Shown here in pieces: positions 32,555 to 45,910 of a stretch of DNA of 64,000 nt; position 1 is the stretch's first letter, and each line of letters begins with the position of its first letter. This stretch comes from Zingiber officinale. Lineage: Eukaryota > Streptophyta > Magnoliopsida > Zingiberales > Zingiberaceae. The notes under the pieces were generated by a model. The model was not told where the DNA came from, searched no databases, and saw only the letters and a list, made by a program, of their open reading frames with translations. The stretch lies in NCBI RefSeq assembly GCF_018446385.1, contig NC_055987.1, forward strand, positions 86,795,418 through 86,859,417, in the 5' to 3' direction. Both the position numbers and the translations under genes were made by a program.

Positions 32555-34661
32555 ATGGAAGTGTAGGGACTTGTGCAATGAAGGCAAAGCCCAAAGAATC
32601 ACCTCTTTTAGTGGCACCGCCACCTGAGCCAGAGCCTTTCCTATCTACATATGAAACCATATTCGATGATTTACTCACTTTGGTGATTGGTGAAGGTAAC
32701 ATTTCATTTAATATATCCGAAGTTACTAATCAATGTTTTCTTGAGCATGTTTATGGTAGGGAATACTTTTCACAGCAATCAATCACATGGACGATCTTGT
32801 GACAACCATTTAATGATGGCTTGAGACTTGGAGTAAGCAAGTACTTTGCTCCTCCATGAGCAAGGTTTAAGATAGATGAAAGGCCAAGAACCATTAGCAA
32901 GAGAGTCCTGAAATATCTTACTCCCCTATGATTGAGTTTTAAAAGATATATCTTTGGTAACCATAATAAGGGGTCGAGCTTATGACCGTAAATATGTGCT
33001 TCTTAGGAGGCAATCCAAGTTTCTTTTTTATTTTTGTTTATATTTTCTCTTGTTTTGTAGTTTTAACTTTTTGCTTTACTTAATTTTCAGAGCAAGGAGC
33101 ATAATTTAGGAGAGCGGCTCTTGTTTATTTTCTTTGATAAGGCATGAAGAGGAGCAAAAATGGAGTTCAAAGACCAATTCTCGAGTACATTCCAACTACC
33201 ATGGCTGTGACCACAACCATGACCAACCTAGAGTGATCATTCTTCATTTTTTAGACTCCACAATACACACCACAGGCAAGCCATGCCAGCCGACACAGTT
33301 ATGGCAAGGGAATCTATGTAGCATAAAATGTGTCACGGGCAGGTCATGCCAGCCAACTTGGTGATGCCGCCACTCGAAAGAAACCACAATACCTGACACA
33401 GGCAAGCCGTGTCGACAAGCACGATAATGTCAGGCACCTGAAAAAGAAAAGAGAAAATGAAGCTTCCATGCCATATTTTGCTAAGAGCAAGCACGAGTCT
33501 TGCCTCCCTTGATCTCTCTTCTTTCCCTTTTTTCTAATCCTAACCCCTACTTAATTTTTGTTATCTAATTCTTTTTTAGGATTCAAAGTTGAGGAGGAAT
33601 GTGAATACCATATATAGGGGTGTCTTCGGCACATGAATGACTCAAATATTTAGGACGCATCACTTGGTAACTTCCCTCACTCTAAACTTCCTCTAAATTA
33701 GAGTTATGATTATCTTTGAGACATTAAAAAATCTAAGTCTAAGGGATGTATATATGTTGGGTTGTTAGTTAATTTTGTCATGTTTCTCTTTACATAATAA
33801 AATTTTCTTCTAGTTGCACCATATATCATATCACTATTTGTTTGTTCCTCATAGCAAGATGCTAGCATGCTAGTTTTAGATATTTATGTTGTTATTATAT
33901 TTGCTAGTATGCCAAGTGATCTAGTTTTTACTATTCATAGTAGCATGAAGTGACCTTTATTTTACCAGACGAATTTAAACGTTGGCCTAGTTTAGGATCT
34001 CATCACACTATATTTGACTTTGATGGTAGATATTTCTAAAAAATAATTATAATTCATACAATTAGACTAGTACTTTTGCTTTCTAAGTGACCTCTTAACT
34101 ATATTTTGATTACTGGATAAATTCATATCATGCCAACTCATAAGGAAAAATCAGAATCAGAATCCCAAAAGAAAAAAAAAGTTTGTTCAAGTGTTGCATT
34201 TTGCAATCACTTAGTAAAAAAAAAGGAGATTAAGGGATAAAAAATAGTCATTATGAGTGAAAACTAACAAATTACCCCTTTGAAATTGAGTTAGGTTATT
34301 AGGGAAATAACTGTTACATTTCTTTATATACTAAGTATTCCTTTGAGATATTATGTAGACTTTGAGAGGGATGAACTATCCATGTGGCAGGTAAGTGTTT
34401 ATCACCGGAGACATAAGGAACACAGTTAGATGATGACTTGAAAGGCTTGAAGATTGACACTTGAAAACGTTGGGCCACTCATTGCATTGAGCACAGAGAA
34501 CTTCTACTTAGGTCATACTCAAATAATTTTGTATCATACTCATCAATGAAACTATACAATAAGATTAGACCGATTCACTAGACATTATGATGCATCATTT
34601 ATACACATAAACCTAGATTGCAGGTTTTTAATTAAGGATAAGTAAAGGTTTAAGTCTGGGG
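32555..34661 (+). mobile_element. 3' internal region of an Athila/Tat-like Ty3 element
   Basis: The Tekay LTR ends at 32554, and unrelated sequence of a + strand element follows. The motif around 32980-33020 (GGGGTCGAGCTTATGACCGT followed by CTTCTTAGGAGGCAATCCAAG) is typical of the region after pol in plant Athila/Tat-type elements. Words like GGCAAGCCATGCCAGCC (33270-33360) are also common there. A 92-codon frame at 32524-32802 starts inside the Tekay LTR and has no similarity I know. No pol domain is visible in this part. The upstream half must lie left of the Tekay insertion, outside the window. Confidence 0.6.
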
Positions 34662-36470
34662 TGTGATATGTGTAGATTATGCATGTTTCTAGGCATTGAT
34701 TGGTGTACATTTACTTGCATTTAATGAGCATGATTTACATTATCACACCCTATTTCTATGTGATTTCGTTATTTTTACTCTTTTGGTTTGGAGAATTTCT
34801 CTTTGCATATTTTTGTTGATAGAACATGAATTCGGAGTTCAAATGAAGCATAAACCCCTTGGAACATAAAGTTGGAGTAAGGAGCACGCTTTGGCCATGT
34901 CCCATGACACAAGCATGCTCCTACGACCAAGAAAGATGAAGAATGGAGTGGAAAAAAGCTCAACACAAGGTCGTCATGTCTCATCATCAAGCCTCATTAT
35001 CAATTCGAACACATAAAGCATACAATGAAGAAAAAGGCTTTTAAAATGAAGTTTTAATCCAGGAATATGCTCTGACCATGTCTCATGACACGAGCGTGTT
35101 TGTACAAAAGAAATCAAACATAAAACAGTGCTAAAATGGAGCCAATAGCTTCCACTACAACCCCACCATGCTAGCGGGCATGGCCATGTTAATTTTGTCC
35201 ATTTTCTAGTGCTAACCACGGTCAGCCGTGTCAGCGGCCATAGCTATGTCGGCATCCTGGACTACATTGTAGACCAAATTTCAAACGGTTATAACCTTTA
35301 GCTTAGTTCGAGCCACGGATCCTAAAACCTATCAAAAGTTAGATAATTTCAAGATCTATAACTTTGATTCAAAGTTCAATATGATAAAATTGGGTTTAAG
35401 GGTCAAAACCTGTTTTGGCTGAGCCCAATAAATCTATAGAGCTAGACTGCGTGGGAAGATATAAAGGGTAAAGGAAACCCTTCTTTAGATCATCTTAGAC
35501 CAAGGGTTTCGTCCCCTTCTTGGGGAGAGGGTTTTTCTCTTTAGGGAAAATCCTAGAGCAACTATCTTTATCCATCTTGACAATCCGTCCACCTTTGGAG
35601 CAAGGATTTCGTCCGAGAAGACTAGCAATATTGATAAGCATTCTCTTCTCTCTAATTTGTGTATTGAGTTATAGTTGTTATTTTCTTTTGTCTCTTGATT
35701 GTATTCCTTCTCTATGGAGTAGATCTTCGGATTCTAGGATTAGGGATTAGCCCTTTTGATATGTCAACAATATTTGGTTGAATCTATTGAGTTTGCATGT
35801 TTCTTATTCAATGACATGTATGTTTGTGGTTTGAGCCTACTATGTACACACGATCTTGATGCCTAAAGTATAATATTTGTATCCTATGAGGTGTGGGGAT
35901 GAACCGAAAGGAGAACTCAATCCTCCAACTCGTAAAACCCCTAGATGTGGAGAGTCACCTACGAAAGTAGATCGATAGGCCATAAGGAGCAATATGCTAT
36001 CATAAATCTTAATGGATTGGTTCCAATTCATCGCTACACAGTAGGAGAAGGCAACTCAGGGGTTGTGGGATCATGTGATAGGGATCTCCTTAAGAAAGTA
36101 ATCCCTCAACTCTGTTACTCTAAAAGTAAATGATGAATTGGAACGGATACACGGGTGTAGTCCCAAAAGTTCACATTGAATACCATAGAATAATCTACCT
36201 ACATAAATAACCATGAAGATAGGAAACCAAACATAAATTGTGTTTACAATTATTATGATGAAACAGAAATCCTAGAATCGTTCTCCTCTATTTTAACTTC
36301 TCCCTTTGACCACTTACCTTCCCTTAACCACCTCTACTCTAGTCCCTTCTCAAACCTGCTCCTCTTTCTATCAACTCTTTCTCTCTACCTCCTTCAATCT
36401 TTCAAGCTCACACACAAACTCAATTTTCTAGATAAATTACTTTGTGAACTCAGCTAATGTTTAATCAACA
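34662..36470 (+). repeat. Putative 3' LTR of the Athila/Tat-like element
   Basis: A purine run (AAGTCTGGGG) at 34651-34661 directly precedes TGTGATATGTG, a good polypurine tract and LTR start. The text with CATGACACGAGCGTG-like words, a pyrimidine-rich leader near 36290-36420, and a run without coding fit an LTR of 1.5-1.8 kb. The right end is not determined. AATCAACA near 36470 is only a candidate. Confidence 0.5.
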
Positions 36471-37776
36471 ATTACTATGAATCAATATTTTTATTACTTG
36501 ATAACAAAATCATACACGTATGGTTTAACTACATCACATCACCTAGAAAAATATCAACAAATAAATGTATAAAATAAGTGATTATAAAAAAATTATTTAT
36601 GAAATATTTTTTATAAAATTTACTCGGTCCACTTTCAAAATGATTAAAAGAACTTGTGAGATTGATATTATCATTTGAACTACCAATAAATCAGATTAAA
36701 CAATATAAATTTCTTAGATCAATTGAACTCAAAATCTATGGATGGACATGGACAACAATTTCCAGGAGAAATATAAGTTATCTAACCTTCGATGAGCTAA
36801 TATTTGAATAATCATAAAAGTACTTTTCATTGGGTATTATTAAAAGAATGAACACTTTGACATAACGGTTAAATTATTGTATTATTTTATGATCATAGAT
36901 CTGAATAGTAGAAATGTCCTTTTACAATATAATGTTGTGTATAATAGATTGAATGTAGTCCAATCCTTTTTTGAGACCCCCATATTGATATATAGAAACT
37001 TTATGCATTGATTGAACATTGTTAAAAGAAGTGATGATGGGTACAAATTAAATCCTTGGTTGTTTTAACTTTGTATGTAACAATTGCATGCTTAATTGAG
37101 CTAGAGCTACAAAATACCAATAGAATAATTATGAAACTACTTGTTTCATATATATGTGCCCGTAAAAGAAAACAAAAATGTTTGTTGGTATGTATCTAAT
37201 CTGAAATTCTCAAATGGCTATGCATCCAACATCGCTTTGACGAAGTGTAAATTTCAAGATACAAAGAAATCGACTTACATATTACTAAAACCAATATTAT
37301 AAGCAATCAAATGTATGCATTATTATTCTATAGATTGATAAAATGAGCTTAAATATTCATATTATTCTACTTGATCAATATGGCATAATAATTAAATTCA
37401 ATATTTTTTTCACATTTGTCTCACTATACTAATATTTTATATATTGAGGAAATAGAACAATTCAAACATAACCTTCGATCATATTATACAAGCTAGAGAT
37501 ATGTTCTTTAATATGCTCCACTAGCTAGTCAAGTATAACTCATCATATATTTATAGGAAGATATTAATATTAAATATTTTCAAATAAAGTATATCATTTT
37601 AGTAACACTTATTCTAATTTTTATTAATTTATTCGTAACTTTAAAATAAATACAAAAATAAAAATAAAAATGCAAATATTAAAAAATCAAGCCTAACACA
37701 ACTTCACCCGAGCTTAAGCTTGAATTTTTACTTACAACTCGGCTCATGCCAAACATAATTTGATTTGGTCAACACA
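36471..37776. other. AT-rich intergenic DNA
   Basis: I see no coding similarity, RNA gene or recognised transposon here. Confidence 0.5.
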
Positions 37777-37781
37777 ATTTC

Positions 37782-39593
37782 TGTTGAGAATTTTGGACTG
37801 CAAAATCGCTTTTTCGTGTTGCGAAAACCCCGATTCTCATGTCACAGGATCCGTGCGAAGTAAAATAAAACAAAAATTTAGGAGTACGAGTTTCTTACAT
37901 CTAGATCTACACTAGAACTACATGGTTAAGAGATTTTACCCTCGATGCGATGCCTTTCGCAATCCCAGTCGTCCAACGGTTCGCCGGATCTCGAGATCGT
38001 CAAGTATACGATCCTCTAGAAGTATCCACACGAACAAACTAGGTGGAGAAGACCAAACAAAGGTGTGCTATCACCTTAGATGGTTCGGCCAAGGAGGAGG
38101 AGAGGGAGAGCAAGAAGAGAGGAAGGAAGAAGATGAGTTGAATTCACTTGAATGAAAAATCAATTTTTTCATCCTTAAGTGGCCGCCCACATTATGGCTT
38201 GTAACTCCCATGGAATATCAAGAGTCAAGTCTCTTAATCTCCTCCATGAGGTGACATTTGGTCAAGTCAAACTTGACCAAATGAAGAAGCCTTGATGATG
38301 TGGCATTGGTCAAGTCAAAGTCAAGTCAAAACTTGACTCTTCATTTTCCTACTTAAGTCAAGTCAAACTTGACCACTTCTCTCCCTTGGTTGATCTAATC
38401 TAATCATTGGTTCAAGTCAATTTTGATTTAATGAATCTCTATTCATTGAATTAAATTAATTAAATGAGTCTAAGTCCAAATTAGACTCACTTAACACATG
38501 AACCAACTTGAGTCCAACTCAATTAGCCTAATTTGGACTCTTAATCCAATTTGGTTCATCATATGAACCTAATCATTTAGGTTCATCAAATGAACCTAAC
38601 CTTCATCTAATTGCCCTTTGTGTGTGACACTATAGGTTCTTGTAACGTTGGCAATGCTCCTAAACTCATTTAGAAGCATAAGTAATGAGCGGTATCTAGC
38701 AACACATCATTACTACCCAAGTTACAAGAATGTTGAGATTAAACATCACCTTGTGACTAATAATTGTGACTCCTCACAATATATGACAAGTGCCCTTCTA
38801 TCCTAGACATCTAGATTGATCAATGTGAGGCATAGACCATGTCATCCTCTAATCAATCTAAATCTTGAACTCCAAGTAGACTCACTCGATCAAATGAGCT
38901 CAATATCTCATATTGACTCATTTGGGCATGACCATGCACTTCGTGGTCTCACTCTATCAAGAATATCGATGTCGCTCCCGTCATATAGGAAGGATAAATC
39001 TCATCTACATCACTCACATCCCTCTGCATAATTCGTTACATACCCAGTAATCGCCTTTATAGTCCACCCAGTTACGGGTGACGTTTGACGAAGCTAAAGT
39101 ACGTAACTCCTTATGTAGGGATCCATGGTGACTTCAGGTCCAAGGACTAGTAGTCATACTAATAGCCACATGAGAAAGTATATGACACTCATATAACGAT
39201 CCATGATATTTTCTCATGGCGGGTCATTCAGTATACATTCTCCAATGTATACCCATGTGTCAACTTGATATCTCTATATCCATGACTTGTGAGATCAAGT
39301 CATCGAGTTGACCTACATGCTAGTCTCGTCGCATTAACATTGTCCCCGAATGTTAATACTCGACTAGGAATGATTAAGAGTAGTGTTCCCTATATCATCT
39401 CACTATCGGTTCAACTAACCGATTGATATAGGTAAGAACCCTCTACTCAAGGACGCTATTATATTTAATTTATTTGGTACCAATACAAGTAAGTATAATA
39501 ACCAAAAAATCAAATACCTTTATATATAAGAATATGATATAATGAATTCATACAATAATCATCAAATGATTAACTGTAGAACTCTAACTAATA
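37782..39593 (-). repeat. Solo LTR of the Angela-like family (1812 bp)
   Basis: It matches the Angela-like LTR along its length (conserved blocks at 38590-39420 against 15600-16440), starts TGTTGAG and ends CTCTAACTAATA. The perfect 5-bp duplication ATTTC (37777-37781 and 39594-39598) flanks it. No internal region or second LTR is present, so it arose by LTR-LTR recombination. Divergence from 14741-16587 is clearly higher than between the paired LTRs, including many indels in the first 600 bp. The strand follows the orientation of the full element. Confidence 0.88.
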
Positions 39594-40593
39594 ATTTCAA
39601 GATAACTCTTGAAACAAACCCCCATAAGTTCATGAGACATGCATGATGCAATGCATACAAGATCAAGTTTCTTTCTTCTTCGTTTTTTTTCCTTTTTATC
39701 TTAGACTTGTCATGTAAACTGATATGACAAAACTAATGAATGAAACACTTAGAAGTAAAATGGAAAGAGATTCCTTGCTGTATGGATATATCATCAGAGA
39801 TGAGATTGAAGGTGATGATGATGGTGAGATAAGAGTGGTAAAGTGCAAAGGTGACGAGAGTCATGATCACCCGCCAATGGGGAGTGCTATCTAAATTGCC
39901 CTACAACAATCATCACACCCCAACCTTTTAGTTTAGAAAGGCCCCCATGCATGCACGCCACTTTTAAAATTATTTTTTTTAATAATTCAAGTGTCCAAAT
40001 TTCATCCATTAATCCAGATATAAATGATCTTTTTCCTAATTCATCTATTGGATAAATCCATATCACTTAAAGGTTAATTTCCAAAATATTCATCTTTATT
40101 AAAATTCAAACTTTGACCCTTTTTATTTATTCTCCAAGTGTTTTACCATTCCACCGAAAAAAATTACTCTCAATAAGATTTTCATACATGAGTGTAATTA
40201 AATCTCTACCTTAATTACTAATTTCATACATAAGAAAAAATATCTTTAATTATTAAAAAAACATCATTGAGATATAGCCATATAGGAAACATAAAGCTCT
40301 TATGTAATACGATTATCATAACACAACTCTTGATTTCTTTTTTTCGTTTTTTTTTGTTTCTATAAGAATACCCAAGCATGCTATAATTCCATCGAAATTT
40401 AGAATGCAAATGAACTTATATCCAAATTTAGAAATAAAATTACATATTTTAGAAATAAATTTAGAAATATGTTGTTTTAAAATTATAAAATAAATAAAGT
40501 AAATGCGTAAATGGTCTCTTACAACTAATAAGGGTGCAAATGTGTGATTCTTAAATATGATAAAGTAATTTGTAAATTAGCTTGCTCTTTTAA

Positions 40594-40599
<6 letters not shown>

Positions 40600-40658
<59 letters not shown>
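40600..40658. repeat. TA microsatellite
   Basis: An uninterrupted TA dinucleotide run of about 58 bp. Confidence 0.95.
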
Positions 40659-40659
<1 letters not shown>

Positions 40660-40890
40660 CATACTAAACAACTGTGAAAAGGTAAATTCAAACATTTAAG
40701 ATATTTGGAAGTTCAAATATTAAATCAATTGTAAATCAAGAAAGAAAATATTAAAATGCGCTTAATTAATGTTTAGCTACTTTTCCAAGTATCCTCAAAA
40801 TTTTAATATTGTGAAATTTTCCTTCATTTTTTTTCTTTCAAAGTGGCCCCCCGGCTCTCTTGGCTAGAACGCAAACAAAAGGGATGTTAA

Positions 40891-40893
<3 letters not shown>

Positions 40894-40932
<39 letters not shown>
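40894..40932. repeat. TA microsatellite
   Basis: An AT dinucleotide run of about 38 bp. Confidence 0.95.
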
Positions 40933-40934
<2 letters not shown>

Positions 40935-43900
40935 ATTTAATTTTCGACCTCACGATACAACAACAAACTCCACAATAAACCGCTATGATGACCATGTTTT
41001 TGTAGCCATTGTAGGTAGTAAGTAGTATTGTTGTGTTCGTGGTCATCCTTATCATGCTCAAAAGAGCTACACTTTCTCTCGAGCCCCTACTTTATCTTCC
41101 TCTAGTGTTGCCACAACCTCAAAGTTGATACTTTCTCGCCAATTGAGACTTCTTCGACTTCAACAATGGTCACACATTGATCTACTCCTTTGACACCAAC
41201 CTCTTCTTCATCATTTGATGTTATATATACCACCAAGCCTCATATAGCATCCTATGGCAAGAGTATGTGAAGCTACTCCACATAACTAGCTTATAATTCA
41301 CACAATTAATTAAGTTGCTAAGAAGCCCACATCAAAATTTTTGATGGCCGTGATTCACACATGAACTGAATAAAGAGAGTTCACGAAACTCCTATCAATA
41401 CAATTGTTTTCGCAATTCGAATGGGTAATCACTAGGTTGCATAACAACAATTTTATTATTACGCTAGGAGCCTAGGACTACTCTTCATTACAAATTTTAA
41501 TGACCAGAATAATGGACATAAATCTGACATAACTATAAAAACAAGGCAGAAAGCTTAGAATTAAGTGAGACATGCATTCAAAACACAGTAGTTGTTGTAA
41601 TGATCCAGTGCTTGGTCCTTTTTTCTCCAGTCTTTTTCTCCCCCGGTGGGGAAGAAAGCTACACGGATGGTGGATATAAAGGCACTAGACAAAAGTAAAG
41701 ACTGAAGGGACAAATTGAAGTCACTCATAATTAAAGGCTAAATGCAAAGTATTGCATGTTTCACTTTACATGTTTGGAGGAAGGAAAACAGGACTTGGAA
41801 GAAAGAAATAAAAGCAGACTTCTATAAGCTTAGTCTCTGTTGAACTGAGCTGATAACTTCACAATGTATTCGATAAAGCTTTGAAACTAAAGGAACATAA
41901 TCCGATCGCGCACATCCAAAGGGGTGACAAAGGCCTCAGAGCGTCATCAAGGAGGCCGAGTGCACCACCTCCTTTGTTAGCCAAAAAACACCATGTTGGT
42001 CATCATTTCAATCACACTGAACTGGGGAAAAGAGGAGGAATATGAGCTTTAAACTCATGCAGTGCAGTGACTCTCTAGGGCTCTACTTTGAAATCGGCAG
42101 AAGTTCTATTACATGCCCTTTTTTTTTTTTGTGTGTTTTTACTTGTCATTTGCTTCCTCTTTTCTTTATAGATCTTTTATGGCACTTTTACCTTTAAGTT
42201 TTCAACCTTATCCATGCTTTACATTGCCTTTAATTTCATCTTGAGTTGGACCCTTGGTAAGCACCAAATTCTCTAAGCTTGCTCTATTGTACCATCTTTC
42301 ACTACTCATATTTAATAATTTTTTCGAGCTAAATTCGAATCCATAATATTTCTTTATTTGATTGTTCACGGGCCAAAGTTGAATCGAATTTTGATTATTT
42401 TCACATAATTTTAATTTAAATATGTTTAAATTAAAATCTAATAACTCGAACTGAACTCGAATTTAAATCATTTCGAACTATAATTTGATTCTATTTAAAT
42501 CAAAGTTCGAATAATTTATTTTGAACTGAACTTGAGCTCGAATTTTATTTTGAACCGAGCTCGAGCCAAAATTATTTATATTTTCAAGCTATGAATTGAA
42601 TTTGAATCTCATATATATATTTTTCAAGTTCAAATATCAATATTTTCATATTATTGGATTCGATTCGATTCGTTTTCACCCTTAACCTAGAATATGCCTC
42701 ACTTTGAATTTTTAGACTGTCAAATGTTCCACATTATCTTAAGTGATAATTTATGCACTTATCTCTTTACTCACTAACAAAACTATAGACCCAACAAACA
42801 CTACGCTAGGATGAAGTGATAGTAAGTTAAAATTAATTTGTACTAAGTAAAGTCTCTTGGCACAAATTCAACCTTAGAGTGATTATAGTCAGGGTCTTAA
42901 TCGACTTATAAGGTAAAACAATCGATCGACTAATGAACATAAAATTATAAAATTATGATTTGGTTAAATTCAGGATTTGGAGCAGTCGAGGATAATAATC
43001 GATTGATGAAGTTGTTGACTGAGTAATCCACTCAGGTTGAAATACTAATAAATAAAATATTTTGGTTTGAAGACTAGTGCTACATGTGGAAGCTATAAAA
43101 CGAGCCATTGAATGAATAAAGACGCTATTAATAATCAAAATGATAGAGCATAAAGATTGCTTAACAGAATCCGACATTAATAGGAAGCTTATAAATAGAA
43201 TAAGACTTGGGATTTTTGGTTAATGCTCGTGGATAGTTAATTCTTGGATAAGTGTCATTTTGTTTTTGAACTTCTTGATCAAACCAAAGCAAGAGCAAGC
43301 GAAATATAAATCTCATTGTTGTAATTTTTATTTCTTATATTATTTTCATTATTACTTGTAATATTTAATTTCCTCTTATATTTGATCAATAAATATTGTA
43401 AAAGATTTCTCCAAGAAAGAGAAGTATATATAGAGAATTTATGAGAGTGATCCATAAATTTTCACTTTGTATAGAAGACAAATTATGAAGGTTTTTCTTT
43501 GTATATTAGTCATTTATTCTTATAATTGTTTATTATTTTATTTTTACTCTCTAAAATTTCATAATCAAATATTTATTTAATTTGAAATTTTTACCTCTAT
43601 AAATTTAATTTGTTGGTGCTAAATAATCATATTAACATACTTAAAAACTATCATTAAATTATTTTAATATATGATTTCCTTTTTTTAATTATATTCTTAA
43701 TTGTATTAATAATTTATTAAAAAAATGGTTAATCAGACAAAAGCTTGGTATGTAAAAAATCAACAATCTCTTTTATTTTTCAACTATGAAATTTGAATAA
43801 TATTCATTAATAAAATTTATAATCCCATCGAATACCAATTGTTATAAGATGACAGACTTATTACAATAACACATGTCCTCATAGAAAAAATCTCCCACTC

Positions 43901-44559
43901 CTTAATTATTTGACGATTCATTTTATTTTACTTGATTTAACTCAATTACCTTAATAAATAAATTTAAACAACATAAAACTTAATCACTGGCTCATTTACA
44001 TCCTTACTAGTGTTAACATGATTAAAAAGAGATGAATATTCACACATAATCTAGGAGATAGATATGGTCAACAGACAGCCCATTTATATCAAAAGGCCCA
44101 GGCCCATTGATATTTCATTACATGTAACAAGACTCTATTTTAGATTATTGATGGCCCTTTTAGTAAAATGACTCAGTTAAGGCTGAATAAGTTCTCATTT
44201 CCTTGGGTTTTTTAGAGTGCGCATCCTGAAAATACCGCTAAATTAGCTTCATCTTTTTCTAATAAAGAATATTGACATTAGATTTTGTATTATTTTCTTG
44301 ATTTAACTGAATCATACGAAAAAGCATGCATCTACTTGATATTTTGATTGGGTAACCATGTCATAGTAAAGACACGAATGATTATATGGTCATATTAATA
44401 ATTAAAAGGATATTTTATAAATTAAAACTCTACTTGTATGATAAGTATAGAAGTTTGAGATATTAATGAAAATTAAATTTAAAAATAATCAAATCCATTT
44501 TTATTTAACTATGGGAAAAATAATTGACAACAAATGAAAAGGTCTTTTTTTTATTATAA

Positions 44560-45223
44560 CTAGTGATTGTGCACACGCATCGCGTGTGTTATAATATATT
44601 AAAATCACATTGATCATTTATAATGAAATTATGTTAATTAAAGCATTTTAGCATTAAAATATTAAAGTAGATTCATTTCAAATTGTTTGGATTTTCGAGT
44701 GTCACCCTTACGGCTTCCCTATGAAAAAAATTAATTTAATTTAATATTATACTTATCTTAATAAAAAAAATTAAGAAAAGTATATTTTTTAACATTGTCG
44801 ACCTAAAATATTTATAGAAATTTTTTTGATCATAGTGTTGTCAATTCTAAGATGTGGGACTAAAGAGAATTATATATTTTTTTATATAAAACAACCATAG
44901 AAAATTAATGATGAGAAAATTTCATAATAATATGTCACAGCTGAGTCTCGAACTCTAGATTAAAAGGATATTAACGTAAATTCATTTTAGGCTTCACCAA
45001 AATTAGTTAGTAAAGGGGGGAGATTTTTAATAAAATAATAATAATAATAATATGTCACAGAGTCTCGAACTCTAGATCACTGATTTTTTCGTTTGTGGAA
45101 TTACTAATAAATCTTGGAATTATTTTTAGTGTGAATAGAAAAAAGGATATTAACGTAAATTCATTTTAGGCTTCACCAAAATTAGTTAGTAAAGGGGAGA
45201 GATTTTTAATAAAATAGTAAGAT
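44560..45223 (-). mobile_element. Small Helitron-like element
   Basis: On the - strand the 3' end shows a perfect 7-bp stem with a 3-nt loop (CACACGC GAT GCGTGTG, 44572-44588) and, about 8 nt on, CTAG followed by T (44560-44563). This is the Helitron 3' signature. A plausible 5' end TCTTACTATTTTATTAA lies near 45223, with A before it, as Helitrons insert between A and T. The element is under 700 bp and has no Rep-helicase coding, so it would be non-autonomous. The left terminus is well supported; the right one is a best guess. Confidence 0.6.
44932..45213. repeat. Direct duplication inside the Helitron-like element
   Basis: Two copies (about 44932-45030 and 45052-45213) share TATGTCACAG, GAGTCTCGAACTCTAGAT, ATTCATTTTAGGCTTCACC and TTAGTTAGTAAAGGGG. 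The second has about 60 extra bases inside. Confidence 0.75.
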
Positions 45224-45385
45224 AGTAAGATTATCATAAAAAACATCTCACTTTTAAAGAAATTCATTACAATAACAATCCATTTTATAATTTTCTCAAA
45301 AATACTTTTATATGCTCCAGCTCAACCAAATAATTTTAATAAAGTTGCTTTTACCTAAAGTTATTCTAATCTTTGAAGTATTTTG

Positions 45386-45390
<5 letters not shown>

Positions 45391-45437
<47 letters not shown>
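45391..45437. repeat. TA microsatellite upstream of the RanBPM-like gene
   Basis: A TA run interrupted by one G, about 0.5 kb before the start codon. Confidence 0.95.
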
Positions 45438-45910
45438 TAAAATGGGGTGCGATAAGGGATGATAATATGGGTGCCAAATAAATATTCTATGTATATTAAA
45501 AAAATACTTTTTCTTCCTTAAAAACACTTAAATATCTTATATTTAAAAGATCTATTAAAAATGAGTTTTTCAAAAATATTTTAGGAGTCTTTTTTTTTAA
45601 TATCGTAAAATCTATAGTTTACTAGAGGCGAACACTCCATTTGATCATCTTTAATGTAGTCGAGAAATTATTTCAATTATCTCAAGACAGCGTCCTCCCC
45701 TAAACATCTACCTTCCTCTTTCTCCCAGTGATGATTAGGGTTTCCTGCGCCACTAGAGAAGACCGCGATCCATCTCGGCCTCAGGACAACAATTGAAAAC
45801 CAAATCGGCACTAGGGTTTTCCATTCGTGTGTGACCACTTGTTTGTGGTGCTGGATTTCCAGAAAAATTTGGTCGGAAGCGCCGAATCCTTGAGTGTTGG
45901 AGAAGCTCCG
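45438..45910 (+). promoter_or_regulatory. Upstream and 5' UTR region of the RanBPM-like gene, with a possible uORF
   Basis: Base composition rises in GC from about 45680. Two AGGGTTT telo-box-like words (near 45737 and 45813) are common in plant 5' regions. If transcription starts before 45731, a 21-codon upstream ORF (45731-45796, MIRVSCATRE...) would precede the main start. No TATA box or start site can be fixed by eye. Confidence 0.45.

Larger units (their letters stand above)
39599..44559. other. AT-rich intergenic DNA with microsatellites
   Basis: No gene is recognised in these 5 kb. TA microsatellites lie at 40600-40658 and 40894-40932. At 42320-42690 there is a stretch of repeated GAACTCGAA/GAGCTCGAGCC-like words (+ strand), probably an old dispersed repeat. 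A 74-codon frame at 42953-43177 has no similarity I recognise. Confidence 0.5.

Noticed and set aside
32524..32802. A 92-codon + strand gene
   Set aside because: It starts inside the Tekay LTR and crosses the junction to the Athila/Tat-like element; no family match.
45827..45910. A longer N-terminus for the RanBPM-like protein starting at 45827
   Set aside because: That frame opens with GTG, not ATG. The first in-frame ATG is 45911, which fits a plant start.
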